Assembly: GCA_003224145.1 (NCBI GenBank)
Contig: QHYN01000206.1
Coordinates: 1-47,903, forward strand
Origin: Acidobacteriota bacterium
Lineage (GTDB): Bacteria > Acidobacteriota > Terriglobia > Acidiferrales > UBA7541
Length of the DNA: 47,903 nucleotides
Direction: 5' to 3'
Position 1 is the first letter of the stretch; every line of letters starts with the position of its first letter. Below the pieces are notes generated by a model, which was given only the letters and a program-made list of their open reading frames with translations, was not told where the DNA came from and ran no database searches. This document shows, in pieces, positions 8,334 through 18,244 of the stretch. A program made the translations under genes and the position numbers.

Positions 8334-8603
8334 TCACACCACCCTGCCGCACGCCGCACAGAAATGCGCTCCATAGGCTGACAGCGCACCGCACTGGCAG
8401 CAGAACCGACCCGAACTTACAGGAACAACCCGCAGCGGAACATACCTCTCCGCGGCGCACGCCCAAATCAGCGCAATCACCCAGCCAATGATCGTCCAGC
8501 CGAACAGCAGGTTAACAATGAAAATCCCCATCGCGTCGGCCTTGTGTCGCCCGATGAGCGTCGGCAGGAAATACAGCAGCATTGAGAAAATCAGGAAGAA
8601 CAT
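8334..8603 (-). CDS. Superinfection-immunity-like membrane protein with C-terminal zinc ribbon
   Basis: An 89-residue protein of the Imm superinfection-immunity type (named after phage T4 Imm, but widespread in bacteria). Two hydrophobic segments (MFFLIFSMLLYFLPTLIG and IFIVNLLFGWTIIGWVIALIW) contain the family core NLLFGWTIIGW. The last ~25 residues carry CCQCG and CAACG pairs, a zinc-ribbon-like tail on the end of the membrane part. GGAGG lies just upstream of the ATG at 8603 and overlaps the stop of the aspartic protease gene, so the two are probably translated together. Despite the family name there is no phage gene nearby; a membrane housekeeping role is as likely as phage exclusion. Confidence 0.82.
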   Translation of the reverse strand: MFFLIFSMLLYFLPTLIGRHKADAMGIFIVNLLFGWTIIGWVIALIWACAAERYVPLRVVPVSSGRFCCQCGALSAYGAHFCAACGRVV

Positions 8604-8615
8604 TTCCGCACCTCC

Positions 8616-9119
8616 TCAGCCTTGATTTGGCCTAAGGCAAGTACACCACTCCGCTGTACAAAGAATACGCAGCAGAAGGCCCAATTGTTCCACATACGTA
8701 GTCCCTACGAGCAGGTCTACTCCCGCAATCAGATCCTCGAATCCCCTGAGGGACGAGTTCGCAGAGCGCGGAGGTTCTGCGCGGATCAATTTCTTTGCAA
8801 CGGGGTCCACCACAAAGCCCAAGACTTCGAGGGCCGTCGCACCCAGAACTGCTTCTTCCCCAGGCTCTCCAAGAGCTACGGGTACAGGAGCTTTCCTTCC
8901 ATCAATGGTCAGAATCACGGCCGTGGTATCTCGCTCCAGCACGCGTCCGTCGGCAAGTGAAAATGGAAGCTTTGAAAATGCGGTTACCCCGAGCTTTTGG
9001 AGAACCTCGCGCGGAATCCATGACAGCGTTGCGCCCGTGTCCACCAGAAGAGAAACTTCTTCCGCCCGGCCCGGAGCAGCCAGGTTCGCCAATTCCACTT
9101 TCACCTCAAACATTCCCAT
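8616..9119 (-). CDS. Retropepsin-like clan AA aspartic protease
   Basis: Single-domain aspartic protease of the retroviral-like type, which works as a homodimer. The active-site motif LLVDTGATLSWIP is at residues ~25-37 and the second conserved element VLGATALEVLGFVVD near residue 90. Relatives usually stop soon after the following KKLIRAEP; here ~50 extra residues follow, ending CTCLRPNQG, which may be a genuine tail or read-through after a small indel. The gene lies 21 bases after thiC and directly before the immunity-like gene. Natural substrates of bacterial members are mostly unknown. Confidence 0.85.
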   Translation of the reverse strand: MGMFEVKVELANLAAPGRAEEVSLLVDTGATLSWIPREVLQKLGVTAFSKLPFSLADGRVLERDTTAVILTIDGRKAPVPVALGEPGEEAVLGATALEVLGFVVDPVAKKLIRAEPPRSANSSLRGFEDLIAGVDLLVGTTYVEQLGLLLRILCTAEWCTCLRPNQG

Positions 9120-9140
9120 GGCAAATACCTGCAGCCTTCC

Positions 9141-10932
<1,792 letters not shown>

Positions 10933-12186
10933 ATGGCTGCTCAAAACAAGTCCTCCCGAATCGACGAGTGGTTGCTGCAAAAAATCCATCGAGCGGCGGG
11001 TCACCCCGCCGTCCGGCTCGAACTCCGGAACAGCGCCGAAGTTTCGCCAAGAGACGCGCTGGCGGTGGCCAACATCGTCATCCAGGACCGAAACTCTCTC
11101 TTGCGCTTGCTGCTCGATCCGGAAGCGGAGTTCGGCGACGCATACAGCGAGGGGCGAATCACGCTCGAGGGAGATCTCGTCTCCGCCCTGGAACTCCTGT
11201 ATCGCTCCATGTCGGAAGCCCAACATCACAGCTGGTACGTCAAACTCGTCTCCAAGTGCATGGAATATGTTCAGCGCAACTCTTTGCGCGGCTCGCGTCG
11301 CAATATCCAGCGACACTACGATCTGAATACCGATTTTTACCGCCTCTGGCTCGACCCGCAGCTCGTCTATACCTGCGCTTATTATTCGTCTCCCAGTGCA
11401 ACGCTGGAGCAAGCGCAAGTCGCGAAATTGGATTACGTATGCCGCAAGGTGCAGCTGCAGCCCGGGGAGCGCGTCGTGGAAGCAGGCTGCGGCTGGGGCG
11501 CCTTGGCCCTGCACATGGCAAAAAACTATGGAGTGACCGTCCGGGCGTTCAATATTTCGCGCGAGCAAATCTTGTTCGCCCGCCGGCGAGCCAAAGAACT
11601 GGGACTCGACCACCAAGTGGAATTCATCGAAGACGATTACCGGAACATCTCCGGCGCGTGTGATGCGTTCGTCTCCGTGGGAATGTTGGAACACGTCGGA
11701 CGGGAACACTACCGGGACCTGGGGAGCATCATCCACCAGTCGCTCACCAAAACTGGGCGCGGACTCCTCCACTTCATAGGGCGCAATTATCCGCGCCCGT
11801 TCAGCACCTGGACCAGAAAACGCATTTTCCCCGGCGCCTACGCACCAGCGCTCGGCGAGGTCATGCAAATCTTTGAACCTTGGGATTTGTCCATCCTGGA
11901 CGTCGAGAACTTGCGGCGCCACTATGCAAAAACACTGGAGCATTGGCTGGCGCGATTCGACAAATCCGAGCAACAGATATCCGAAATGTTCAGCCCGGAA
12001 TTCGTGAGAACCTGGCGACTCTATCTCGCCGGAGCTGTCGCCGGATTTCGTGTCGGCACCCTGCAACTGTTTCAAATCGTTTTCGCGCGAAATGCCTGCC
12101 AACTAGTTCCATGGACCCGCGCGCACTTGTATACAAAAGCACAGCACGAGGAGCAGGAGACCAAATGGATGTATGCGACGTCCTGA
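10933..12186 (+). CDS. cfa: Cyclopropane-fatty-acyl-phospholipid synthase
   Basis: Transfers a methylene group from SAM onto double bonds of membrane phospholipid acyl chains. Visible elements: QRHYDLNTDFYRLWLD, the conserved Cys in VYTCAYY, SAM motif EAGCGWGALALHMAK, SVGMLEHVGREHY (Glu and His of the bicarbonate/active site) and LLHFIG. Start: the ATG at 10933 has AAGGAGG at suitable spacing; an in-frame ATG at 10882 has its GAGG only one base away, so the later start (417 residues) is preferred. The last 22 bases overlap the start of the flavoprotein gene, so translation is likely coupled and the two products may act on the same lipid. Confidence 0.94.
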   Translation: MAAQNKSSRIDEWLLQKIHRAAGHPAVRLELRNSAEVSPRDALAVANIVIQDRNSLLRLLLDPEAEFGDAYSEGRITLEGDLVSALELLYRSMSEAQHHSWYVKLVSKCMEYVQRNSLRGSRRNIQRHYDLNTDFYRLWLDPQLVYTCAYYSSPSATLEQAQVAKLDYVCRKVQLQPGERVVEAGCGWGALALHMAKNYGVTVRAFNISREQILFARRRAKELGLDHQVEFIEDDYRNISGACDAFVSVGMLEHVGREHYRDLGSIIHQSLTKTGRGLLHFIGRNYPRPFSTWTRKRIFPGAYAPALGEVMQIFEPWDLSILDVENLRRHYAKTLEHWLARFDKSEQQISEMFSPEFVRTWRLYLAGAVAGFRVGTLQLFQIVFARNACQLVPWTRAHLYTKAQHEEQETKWMYATS

Positions 12187-13289
12187 TCGTGGGAGCCGGT
12201 CCTGCCGGAAGTTCCTGCGCCTGGAAACTGCGCGATTCGGGCCTGACTGTTGTGATCCTGGACCGGCAGACCTTTCCCCGGGACAAGGTGTGCGGAGGAT
12301 GGATCACCCCGCCCGTCGTCGACGAGCTCGCAATTGATCTCGAAGAATATTCACGCGGCCATGTTTTGCAGGACATCCAGGGCTTTCGCACCAGCCGGAT
12401 GGGCAGCCGAGAAGTGGAAACCGATTATGGCCGACCAATCAGCTACGGAATTCGCCGCTGCGAGTTCGATGATTTTCTATTAAAGCGCTGCCGTGCGCGC
12501 ATTCACCAAGGCGTAGCTCTTGCCAGCCTGGAACAATCGGGCGATCGCTGGATTGTCAATGGCCAGTTCAAGGCTCGCCTGGTGATCGGCGCTGGCGGGC
12601 ATTTTTGTCCTGTTGCCCGATTGCGGGGAGCCAACGCCCGCCAAGAGGTCAGCATTGCCGCCCAGGAAATGGAATTCGAGATGTCAGAAACCCAGCGCGA
12701 GCAATGTTCCATCCGGCCTGAGATTCCAGAGCTTTATTTTTGTCCCGACATGAAGGGTTATGGTTGGTGCGTCCGTAAAAAGAACTTTCTCAATATGGGC
12801 TTGGGGAGACTCGATCCCCATGGCCTGCCCAATCACCTTGTGGCCTTCAGTGCTTTTTTGAAAAAGGCGAGGAAAATTGCTTTCGATCTGCCTGCGAAGA
12901 TGGTGGGCCATTCGTATCTTCTGTACGGACATGCTAAACGAAACGTGGCCGCCGACGGTGTACTGCTGATCGGCGATGCCGCCGGCTTGGCGTATTCTCA
13001 GAGTGGCGAAGGCATACGGCCAGCGATCGAGTCGGGACTCCTTGCCGCGAAGGCCATCCTGGCCGCGGGCGGCGTCAACAGTCCGGCACTTTCAGAAAAA
13101 TATCGCTTCCTGCTCGCGCAGCGATTCGGAAAAGTACAGCAAGAATGGGCTTTCAGCATTGGCAGTCATCTTCCAACGTGGCTGGTGAGTTCACTGGCCC
13201 GAATTCTGTTGGCAAACCAGTGGTTTTCTCGCCGCGTCATCCTCGACCGCTGGTTTCTCCATTGTGACGAACCCGCTCTGATTTGCTGA
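12165..13289 (+). CDS. FAD-dependent oxidoreductase, geranylgeranyl-reductase-like
   Basis: Flavoprotein of the GGR / p-hydroxybenzoate-hydroxylase superfamily: dinucleotide-binding VGAGPAGSSCAWKL at residue ~8, PRDKVCGGWI near 36, the GAGG motif mid-protein and the FAD motif LLIGDAAGLAYSQSGEGIRPAIESG near 270. Relatives reduce isoprenoid chains or oxidise or reduce lipids. The ATG at 12165 follows GAGGAGCAGGAG and gives a 374-residue protein opening directly into the Rossmann fold; much longer in-frame starts are inside cfa and rejected. Overlap with cfa suggests a shared lipid-modifying role, which is inference. Confidence 0.88.
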   Translation: MDVCDVLIVGAGPAGSSCAWKLRDSGLTVVILDRQTFPRDKVCGGWITPPVVDELAIDLEEYSRGHVLQDIQGFRTSRMGSREVETDYGRPISYGIRRCEFDDFLLKRCRARIHQGVALASLEQSGDRWIVNGQFKARLVIGAGGHFCPVARLRGANARQEVSIAAQEMEFEMSETQREQCSIRPEIPELYFCPDMKGYGWCVRKKNFLNMGLGRLDPHGLPNHLVAFSAFLKKARKIAFDLPAKMVGHSYLLYGHAKRNVAADGVLLIGDAAGLAYSQSGEGIRPAIESGLLAAKAILAAGGVNSPALSEKYRFLLAQRFGKVQQEWAFSIGSHLPTWLVSSLARILLANQWFSRRVILDRWFLHCDEPALIC

Positions 13290-13557
13290 ACAAAACCATG
13301 GAATCGTTTTGCGGAATTGCAGCCCGTCAACAATGCGAAGAACCCAAACTCCCAATCATGAGCGAGCAAGCGGCTTACGGTATCGCCGAGACTTCGAATA
13401 TAATCCATACGGACACGTCGCGCGCTGATCGGAGAAGTGAAACTCGCATACCTAGAATGAACAATTTTCCAGTTCTAGTACGCTCCTCGCTCCGGAGATC
13501 GCCCGCGGAGCAGTTGATAAGTCGCTTTCCCTCATAGTCTTCCAGAAAGCACCCAGG
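13290..13557. other. Gene-free region before the sigma54-type site
   Basis: 268 bases with no supported gene. Short open frames exist but lack an SD sequence, domain features or coding character. No terminator with a T-run was seen after the flavoprotein gene. Confidence 0.4.
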
Positions 13558-13574
13558 TTGGCACTGCTGTTGCA
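13558..13574 (+). promoter_or_regulatory. Sigma54 (RpoN)-type -24/-12 promoter
   Basis: TTGGCAC (13558-13564) followed by TTGCA (13570-13574) gives GG (13560-13561) and GC (13572-13573) separated by exactly 10 bases, the hallmark of sigma54 promoters. Predicted start is near 13585, leaving a ~68-base leader before the ATG at 13653. The leader contains a hairpin CCCATT (13614-13619) / AATGGG (13624-13629) with a 4-base loop. The sequence match is seen; use by RpoN is inferred. Confidence 0.6.
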
Positions 13575-13652
13575 CTACAAAAAGCGCCCTGTATCACTCG
13601 GAGGTAGGACAAACCCATTGCTAAATGGGAATGCTGGCCGAGGAGGATGCTT

Positions 13653-14009
13653 ATGGGTTCACACCATGCCGTTGCTGGGAATCCGCAGACCGAATGGAGA
13701 GTCCCAGGTAAACCTCTGCAAAGAGATGAATATGCATCGGATAACGAGCTGGAGAATCGCATAAAAAACTTGGACAAGCTTGTCGATAGTTTACAGGCAA
13801 CTTCGGACCAGATGTCCTTCTCAGGCAAGCCTCATGCTCTTGATCTCGTGAATGACCTTCGTGCGAAGATCAAAGCTAGCCAGAATCTGCTCCGAGTCGC
13901 GAAGCTCCTCAGCGAACCGGCGCGCGGAAGCATGGTTTCGAGGATACGCGATTCCCTAAATGATCTTGAAGAATCCATTGCCTCCCACTTGGTTGTCGGA
14001 ACGAGCTAG
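13653..14009 (+). CDS. Small helical protein of unknown function
   Basis: Not recognised. From the ATG at 13653 (GAGGAGG about six bases upstream; the ATG at 13647 is too close to that site) the product is 118 residues. It is charged and mostly helical: ELENRIKNLDKLVDSLQ and DLVNDLRAKIKASQNLLRVAKLL look amphipathic and could form a helical bundle or short coiled coil, ending in a helical DSLNDLEESI stretch. There is no signal peptide, membrane segment or Cys/His cluster. The leader is preceded by a sigma54-type promoter, hinting at control by nitrogen, envelope stress or attachment state. It converges on the kinase gene at 14063 with only 53 bases between. Confidence 0.6.
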   Translation: MGSHHAVAGNPQTEWRVPGKPLQRDEYASDNELENRIKNLDKLVDSLQATSDQMSFSGKPHALDLVNDLRAKIKASQNLLRVAKLLSEPARGSMVSRIRDSLNDLEESIASHLVVGTS

Positions 14010-14062
14010 CATGGCCAGGCCAATGGTTCCCCGCTGCTGAATTATCTCGCCAGAAATTGCAG

Positions 14063-16717
14063 CTAGCGAATATTTTCGATCATGCTGATGTCAGACTCAT
14101 GAAACCGAAATGCCTCCACGATGATGCGCCGCCGGTCTGGGTGCACGTCGAATCGAAAATAAAACTGAAGAGCAGCTGAACCTATGTCCGGGAGATCGAA
14201 AGCGGGCGGCAGTGTTGTTCGAGTTCGCACCGATGGGGAGCCATCTAAGCGAACACGCCAGAGAACCGCACTCAGATTGGGCTGACCCTCCAACACGAAA
14301 AGCTCATCGACCCCGGCCCAGGCATAGTATGCAACCCAACCACGAAAAACCTGGCGCGCTGTGCCCCCGTTGGAATCGTAAACCCACACTCCCGCCTCAG
14401 GGTCGCCAGAATGGGCGGCAGAAATCACAGACGAGAGGTGCTTGCCGTCTGGGGCCCAGTGGAGGAAACCTCCCCGCACACCGTTAAGGGTTTCCGTCTT
14501 GTTGCTCCCAGGATCGTAAATCTGGGGCAGGCCGTTGGTTCCGCGAAAGACCAAGCGCCCGTCCGGACTCACGTCGCCCCAGATAGATTCTGCCGGCTCG
14601 GGGGGAAGTTGCAACGGTGTCGTATCGGAGAGTGTGAGCTTCCTTAAAATTCGCGATGACTCAATACCGGGGTGCCGCGCCGTGAAGATTAACGATTGCC
14701 CGTTACGATTCCACCGTGGAAAAACATTCAAATAGCTGTCTTCTACGAGTTTAACGGGATTGGAACCGTCCGCATCCATGATCCATATGGCCTCATTCTC
14801 AGCCCCTTTGCGGTTCGTGAAATACGCAATCTGTCGGCCATTCGGCGAATAAACGGGCGCCAGTGTTCCGCGGCTCGCATCCGTCGTCAGCCACCGGCGA
14901 CTCGCTTCTGCCTCGGAGTCCACGTTGACTTCCAGAAGGTTGGTAGCCAAACGTTGGCTGTCAAAGACAATTTTGTTGCCGTCAGCGGACAGATCGAGAG
15001 AAACTTCATCCCCTCGGCCGGCGGTGATCTGAACGGGAGGGCCGCCCTTTGCCGATGTCTTCCAGATGTTCATGCTGCCACCGCGGGTAGAGGCGAAGTA
15101 CACAAACTGGTTGTCAACCGACCACAGCGGAGAGAGCGCCAAAGCTCGATCTTCCGTGATAGGCTCCACTTTCCCCGTGGACACTTCGACGGACGCTAAC
15201 TCTGAGTAGGGTCCGGGACCTCTCCGGACAAACGCGATTTTCCCCCCATCGCGAGAAAAGGCCGGCTGGAGGTGCCACGCGATGCGTTCCGGCTGCGTCA
15301 GCTCGCGCGCGTTGCTTCCCGTGGAATCGCAAATCCAGAGGGTGTGCCGCGAAGAATCCCCATACGCGAGGGACATCCCATCGGGAGACCAAGCCGAACC
15401 GTTGGCGATACTCAACAGTTTGCGCGGAGCTCCCCCCAGCGCAGGTACCGTCCAGATGTCCCACAGGCCGCTTTCATTCAACCGGCTGTACGAGATTTTC
15501 GAACCGTCCGGCGACCAGTGCGGCCGCGCTTTGAAATTGGGATCATTTGTGATTCGCACAGGGCTCCCACCGGAAACCAGCCCTACCCAAATGTTGGAAG
15601 AGCCACCACGATTGGACAAAAAAGCTACGGAGCGCCCATCCGGTGAGAACGAGGGTTGTGCATCAACGCCCGTGAAGTTGGTGACCGCACTAAAGCGCAT
15701 CATGGACTGTTGGGGAGTGGCAGGCCGTGTTTTCCAGAAAACAGCGCCTGCAACGAGTGCGCCGAGCGCAACGCCGCCGAACAGCCACGCAAGTTGCCGC
15801 CTTCGCGGCGGTGGCAATGCGGGGACTGCGCTGGCAGCCCCGGGCTGCACCGCGGCCGGATTCGCCAGGAATTCTTCCAGGGCAATTCGCGCCTCCCCGA
15901 TATCGCGCAATCGCTGTCGCGGATTTTTCGTGAGGCAGCGGCGCATCAGCTCACGAATTGCCAGCGGCATGCTTGCAGGCAGTTGATTTAAGTCCGGTTC
16001 GCGTTCGATTACTCGAGCAAGGATCTCCGATGTCGTCTCCCCCGCATATAACGGCTTGCCGGCCAGCATTTCAAACAGCAGCACGCCAAACGCCCAGATA
16101 TCCGCGCGGCGATCCACGGATTTGCCTTTCGCTTGCTCCGGACTCATGTAAGCAGCGGTGCCGAGGATGATGCCCGCTTGGGTAGCGGCGGCGCTCAACG
16201 TCGGTGAACTTGAAATGTCGGAAGTGGCGGAATCGCTTTCGGCCGCTTTCGCCAAACCGAAGTCGAGAAGCTTCACTTTTCCATCGAGCGTGACTTTGAC
16301 GTTGGCGGGTTTCAGGTCGCGATGGATGATGCCGCGGTCGTGCGCATACTCCAGTGCTTCGGCGACTTGCTTGGCAATGTACAGCGCTTCATCGAGCGGC
16401 ATCGCGCCCCGGCGCAGTCGATCCGCGAGGGTATCACCCTCGACCAACTCCATAACGATTCCACGAATGCCATTGGATTCTTCGAGTCCAAAAATCGACG
16501 CAATCCCCGGATGGTTGAGCGAAGCCAGCGCTTGCGCTTCGCGTTTGAATCGCGCCATGCTCTGCGCATTTTCGGCAAACGACCCTGGCAGCACCTTGAT
16601 GGCTACATCACGCCCCAACCGCGTGTCCCGTGCCCGATAAACTTCACCCATTCCGCCCACTCCGAGCGGCGCAAGGATTTCGTAGGGGCCAAGGCTTGTG
16701 CCGGGGAGGAGAGGCAT
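14063..16717 (-). CDS. Transmembrane Ser/Thr protein kinase with TolB/PD40 beta-propeller sensor
   Basis: Hanks-type kinase at residues ~11-280: glycine loop GVGGMGEVY, ATP-binding Lys in VAIKVL, HRDLKPANV, DFG in LLDFGLAKA and SPEQAKG in the activation segment, all intact. A Pro/Arg-rich juxtamembrane stretch leads to one membrane helix (LAWLFGGVALGALVAGAVFW, ~310-330). The remaining ~540 residues are PD40/TolB-like repeats (FSPDGRSVAFLSNRGG, WSPDGSKISYSR, YSPNGRQIAYFTNRKG and others), predicted to form extracytoplasmic propeller(s). This architecture is especially abundant in Acidobacteria. No partner phosphatase is nearby. It is transcribed from a promoter immediately before the ATG, leaving almost no leader. 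Confidence 0.95.
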   Translation of the reverse strand: MPLLPGTSLGPYEILAPLGVGGMGEVYRARDTRLGRDVAIKVLPGSFAENAQSMARFKREAQALASLNHPGIASIFGLEESNGIRGIVMELVEGDTLADRLRRGAMPLDEALYIAKQVAEALEYAHDRGIIHRDLKPANVKVTLDGKVKLLDFGLAKAAESDSATSDISSSPTLSAAATQAGIILGTAAYMSPEQAKGKSVDRRADIWAFGVLLFEMLAGKPLYAGETTSEILARVIEREPDLNQLPASMPLAIRELMRRCLTKNPRQRLRDIGEARIALEEFLANPAAVQPGAASAVPALPPPRRRQLAWLFGGVALGALVAGAVFWKTRPATPQQSMMRFSAVTNFTGVDAQPSFSPDGRSVAFLSNRGGSSNIWVGLVSGGSPVRITNDPNFKARPHWSPDGSKISYSRLNESGLWDIWTVPALGGAPRKLLSIANGSAWSPDGMSLAYGDSSRHTLWICDSTGSNARELTQPERIAWHLQPAFSRDGGKIAFVRRGPGPYSELASVEVSTGKVEPITEDRALALSPLWSVDNQFVYFASTRGGSMNIWKTSAKGGPPVQITAGRGDEVSLDLSADGNKIVFDSQRLATNLLEVNVDSEAEASRRWLTTDASRGTLAPVYSPNGRQIAYFTNRKGAENEAIWIMDADGSNPVKLVEDSYLNVFPRWNRNGQSLIFTARHPGIESSRILRKLTLSDTTPLQLPPEPAESIWGDVSPDGRLVFRGTNGLPQIYDPGSNKTETLNGVRGGFLHWAPDGKHLSSVISAAHSGDPEAGVWVYDSNGGTARQVFRGWVAYYAWAGVDELFVLEGQPNLSAVLWRVRLDGSPSVRTRTTLPPAFDLPDIGSAALQFYFRFDVHPDRRRIIVEAFRFHESDISMIENIR

Positions 16718-16727
16718 GTTGGCGACG

Positions 16728-16758
16728 ATTATACCCTTAGGAGACGACAGGCAGGCAA
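16728..16758 (-). promoter_or_regulatory. Promoter of the kinase gene with a near-leaderless start
   Basis: A perfect TATAAT on the minus strand (16728-16733) ends only 10 bases before the kinase ATG at 16717. A TTGCCT -35 (16753-16758) lies 19 bases upstream of it. Transcription would begin 3-5 bases before the start codon. No SD fits within such a leader. Confidence 0.5.
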
Positions 16759-17258
16759 CCGCACCGACTCAGTGCGTGGTGAACGCGCTTACTGGAGAAG
16801 TGAAATCGGTGGCGAAACCTGGCGGCAAGATGCCCGGTCGCGACCTCGCTGATAAGTCCGCTGACACCTTTGCGTACGGTCCGGAGCCGTTTCCTTCGCG
16901 GACTTTTTCGCAGCTTGAGCGAAGGCCACTCGAACCTTTATGTCGTCTATTGGCGTGAGTGCGCACCAAGCTCCAGGTCAACTTTACGGGCAGTTTTCGC
17001 ATCCAAGGTAAGAGCACAGTACCAGCCTGCAAGCATAATCCAGCCTGCGAAGACAGCTCAGCCCAAATTCTGCTCGAACTGCGAGCGAGAGGCAGCGCTA
17101 TGAGAGGTCTTGCAAGACGGCTGGCCGCGCAAACCTTTTCTCAGATCTTATTCTTCGGCCTCTGTGCACCTCCCGCGGAATCCGTCCCGCAGCAGCAGCG
17201 GCGGGCCATATCCGTTGTGCGAACAAATACGTCCTCCGATGGTCATGACAGTTTCTCA
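16759..17258. other. 500-base region without a supported gene
   Basis: Between the kinase promoter and the end of the C3H gene. A plus-strand frame from the ATG at 17100 has GAGAGG upstream and a signal-peptide-like start (MRGLARRLAAQ, then ILFFGLCAP), but it soon runs into sequence antisense to the C3H gene with no recognisable domain. It may be a remnant of an exported protein's 5' end. Nothing else was supported. Confidence 0.35.
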
Positions 17259-17684
17259 TCAGTCGCGTTTGGGGCGAGGCAGATCGAAGACGATTTGCTG
17301 CGGCTCGTCGTTTGGCGGATTGACCTCCTTGTCGATGGCCGGGAGCGTGCGAAGGAGCAGGTTACACGTGTAGGCCATGACGGCGGCACGGCGCGGGGAG
17401 ATGCGATCCTGCGCCTGGAAGAGAAGAAGCCGGGAGAGAAAGTCGTTGATAGGGACGGCGGACTTGAATTCGGTGAGGCCGGCGATAAGGTCGGCGGAGA
17501 GATTGGCGGCGTTGTCGCGCTTCTGCTGGCGGCGAGCGTGTTCGGCGCAGAGCGAGGTGAGAGGATCTGCGACAGGCATGCGGCAGCGACCGTTGCGAGT
17601 GTGGTGTTTACAGCCGTCCTGAGGGGATGCCGTGAGGGCGTGGGAATCGTTGAGCGGATTAGAGTTAATAATTGTGGCGGCCAT
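17259..17684 (-). CDS. Small C3H zinc-motif protein (copy 1 of a paralogous pair)
   Basis: Function unknown. From the ATG at 17684 (GAGGA five bases upstream) the product is 141 residues; a frame open to 18002 adds only unlike sequence. An N-terminal Ser/Asn-rich region is followed by Cys/His ligands spaced C-x8-C-x11-C-x2-H (CKHHTRNGRC ... LCAEH), resembling WRC-type C3H zinc motifs. The helical C-terminal half contains NLSADLIAGLTEF, ISPRRAAVMAYTCNLLLRTL and the terminus DLPRPKRD. The gene at 47362-47799 encodes the same layout with matching NLSADL/DLSADL, PRRAAV-AY and DLPRPKRD blocks. Both genes carry the same inverted repeat upstream. A nucleic-acid-binding or regulatory role is plausible but unproven. 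Confidence 0.78.
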   Translation of the reverse strand: MAATIINSNPLNDSHALTASPQDGCKHHTRNGRCRMPVADPLTSLCAEHARRQQKRDNAANLSADLIAGLTEFKSAVPINDFLSRLLLFQAQDRISPRRAAVMAYTCNLLLRTLPAIDKEVNPPNDEPQQIVFDLPRPKRD

Positions 17685-17823
17685 TTTGTTCCTCGATTTT
17701 CTGAGAATTGAAAGCAAGGGATGAAGTTTTTTTGAGCGAAATGACTTCATTTTTCCTTCAAAGAATTTAGTTAGAAATACCAATTCCACCCGGCAGTTTA
17801 CGTTAGAGCGCATTCTAAAGGAC

Positions 17824-17845
17824 TTACAGACGTCACAGTTTGTAA
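17824..17845. promoter_or_regulatory. Inverted repeat TTACA-N12-TGTAA, copy 1
   Basis: TTACA (17824-17828) and TGTAA (17841-17845) flank 12 bases. Surrounding bases also match copy 2 at 47864-47885: AAAGG just before and AG just after the first arm, TT-arm-GT around the second. It lies 139 bases upstream of the C3H gene's ATG. Likely an operator or promoter-proximal binding site; inferred from its repetition. Confidence 0.55.
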
Positions 17846-17868
17846 GTGCGGAATCTAAAGGAGTTGCG

Positions 17869-17894
17869 GTGACGAGTCTTTCGTCACGTGACGA
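17869..17894. promoter_or_regulatory. 14-bp perfect palindrome with an extra half-site
   Basis: TCGTCACGTGACGA at 17881-17894 is a perfect palindrome. A further direct GTGACGA half-site lies at 17869-17875, so three GTGACGA copies occur within 26 bases. The core is CACGTG. It is about 185 bases upstream of the C3H gene. Typical of a dimeric transcription-factor site; the protein is unknown. Confidence 0.5.
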
Positions 17895-18244
17895 TGGGAA
17901 GGGGAGGTAAGGAAGCGGAGAGGTAGGGACGCAAGGGGAAAGCGGGAACCGGTTAAGGAATTGAGAACCGCGGCGTGGAAGGAGTCGAGATCGTGATTCC
18001 AAGGCGGACTTCGACCAGCTCCATGATTCTCTGATTCCCGTGCATGGATTCTACTCCTAAAAGCGCGGCTAACCTTCCCTGCAGGAGGCTGCTCTGGCTG
18101 TTGCGTGGAAACGTCAAAAGCACCAGGCGCAAACACGCGCCGGGGGCACCCGGCGCTCAGAATTCGTTCCCTCATCGATAACCGCCACGCAGCCCGGCTA
18201 GCTTGCCCCACTCCCGCAGAACTTTACAGGACATGGCCGGCGAT
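17895..18244. other. Gene-free region with a strong GC hairpin
   Basis: No supported gene. GCGCCGGG (18137-18144) and CCCGGCGC (18149-18156) form a perfect 8-bp stem with a 4-base loop. No T-run follows on either strand, so it is not a standard intrinsic terminator. Confidence 0.45.

Noticed and set aside
17100-17250. Signal-peptide-like 5' end of a gene on the plus strand
   Set aside because: After ~50 codons the frame is antisense to the C3H gene and no domain appears; kept only as a possible remnant.
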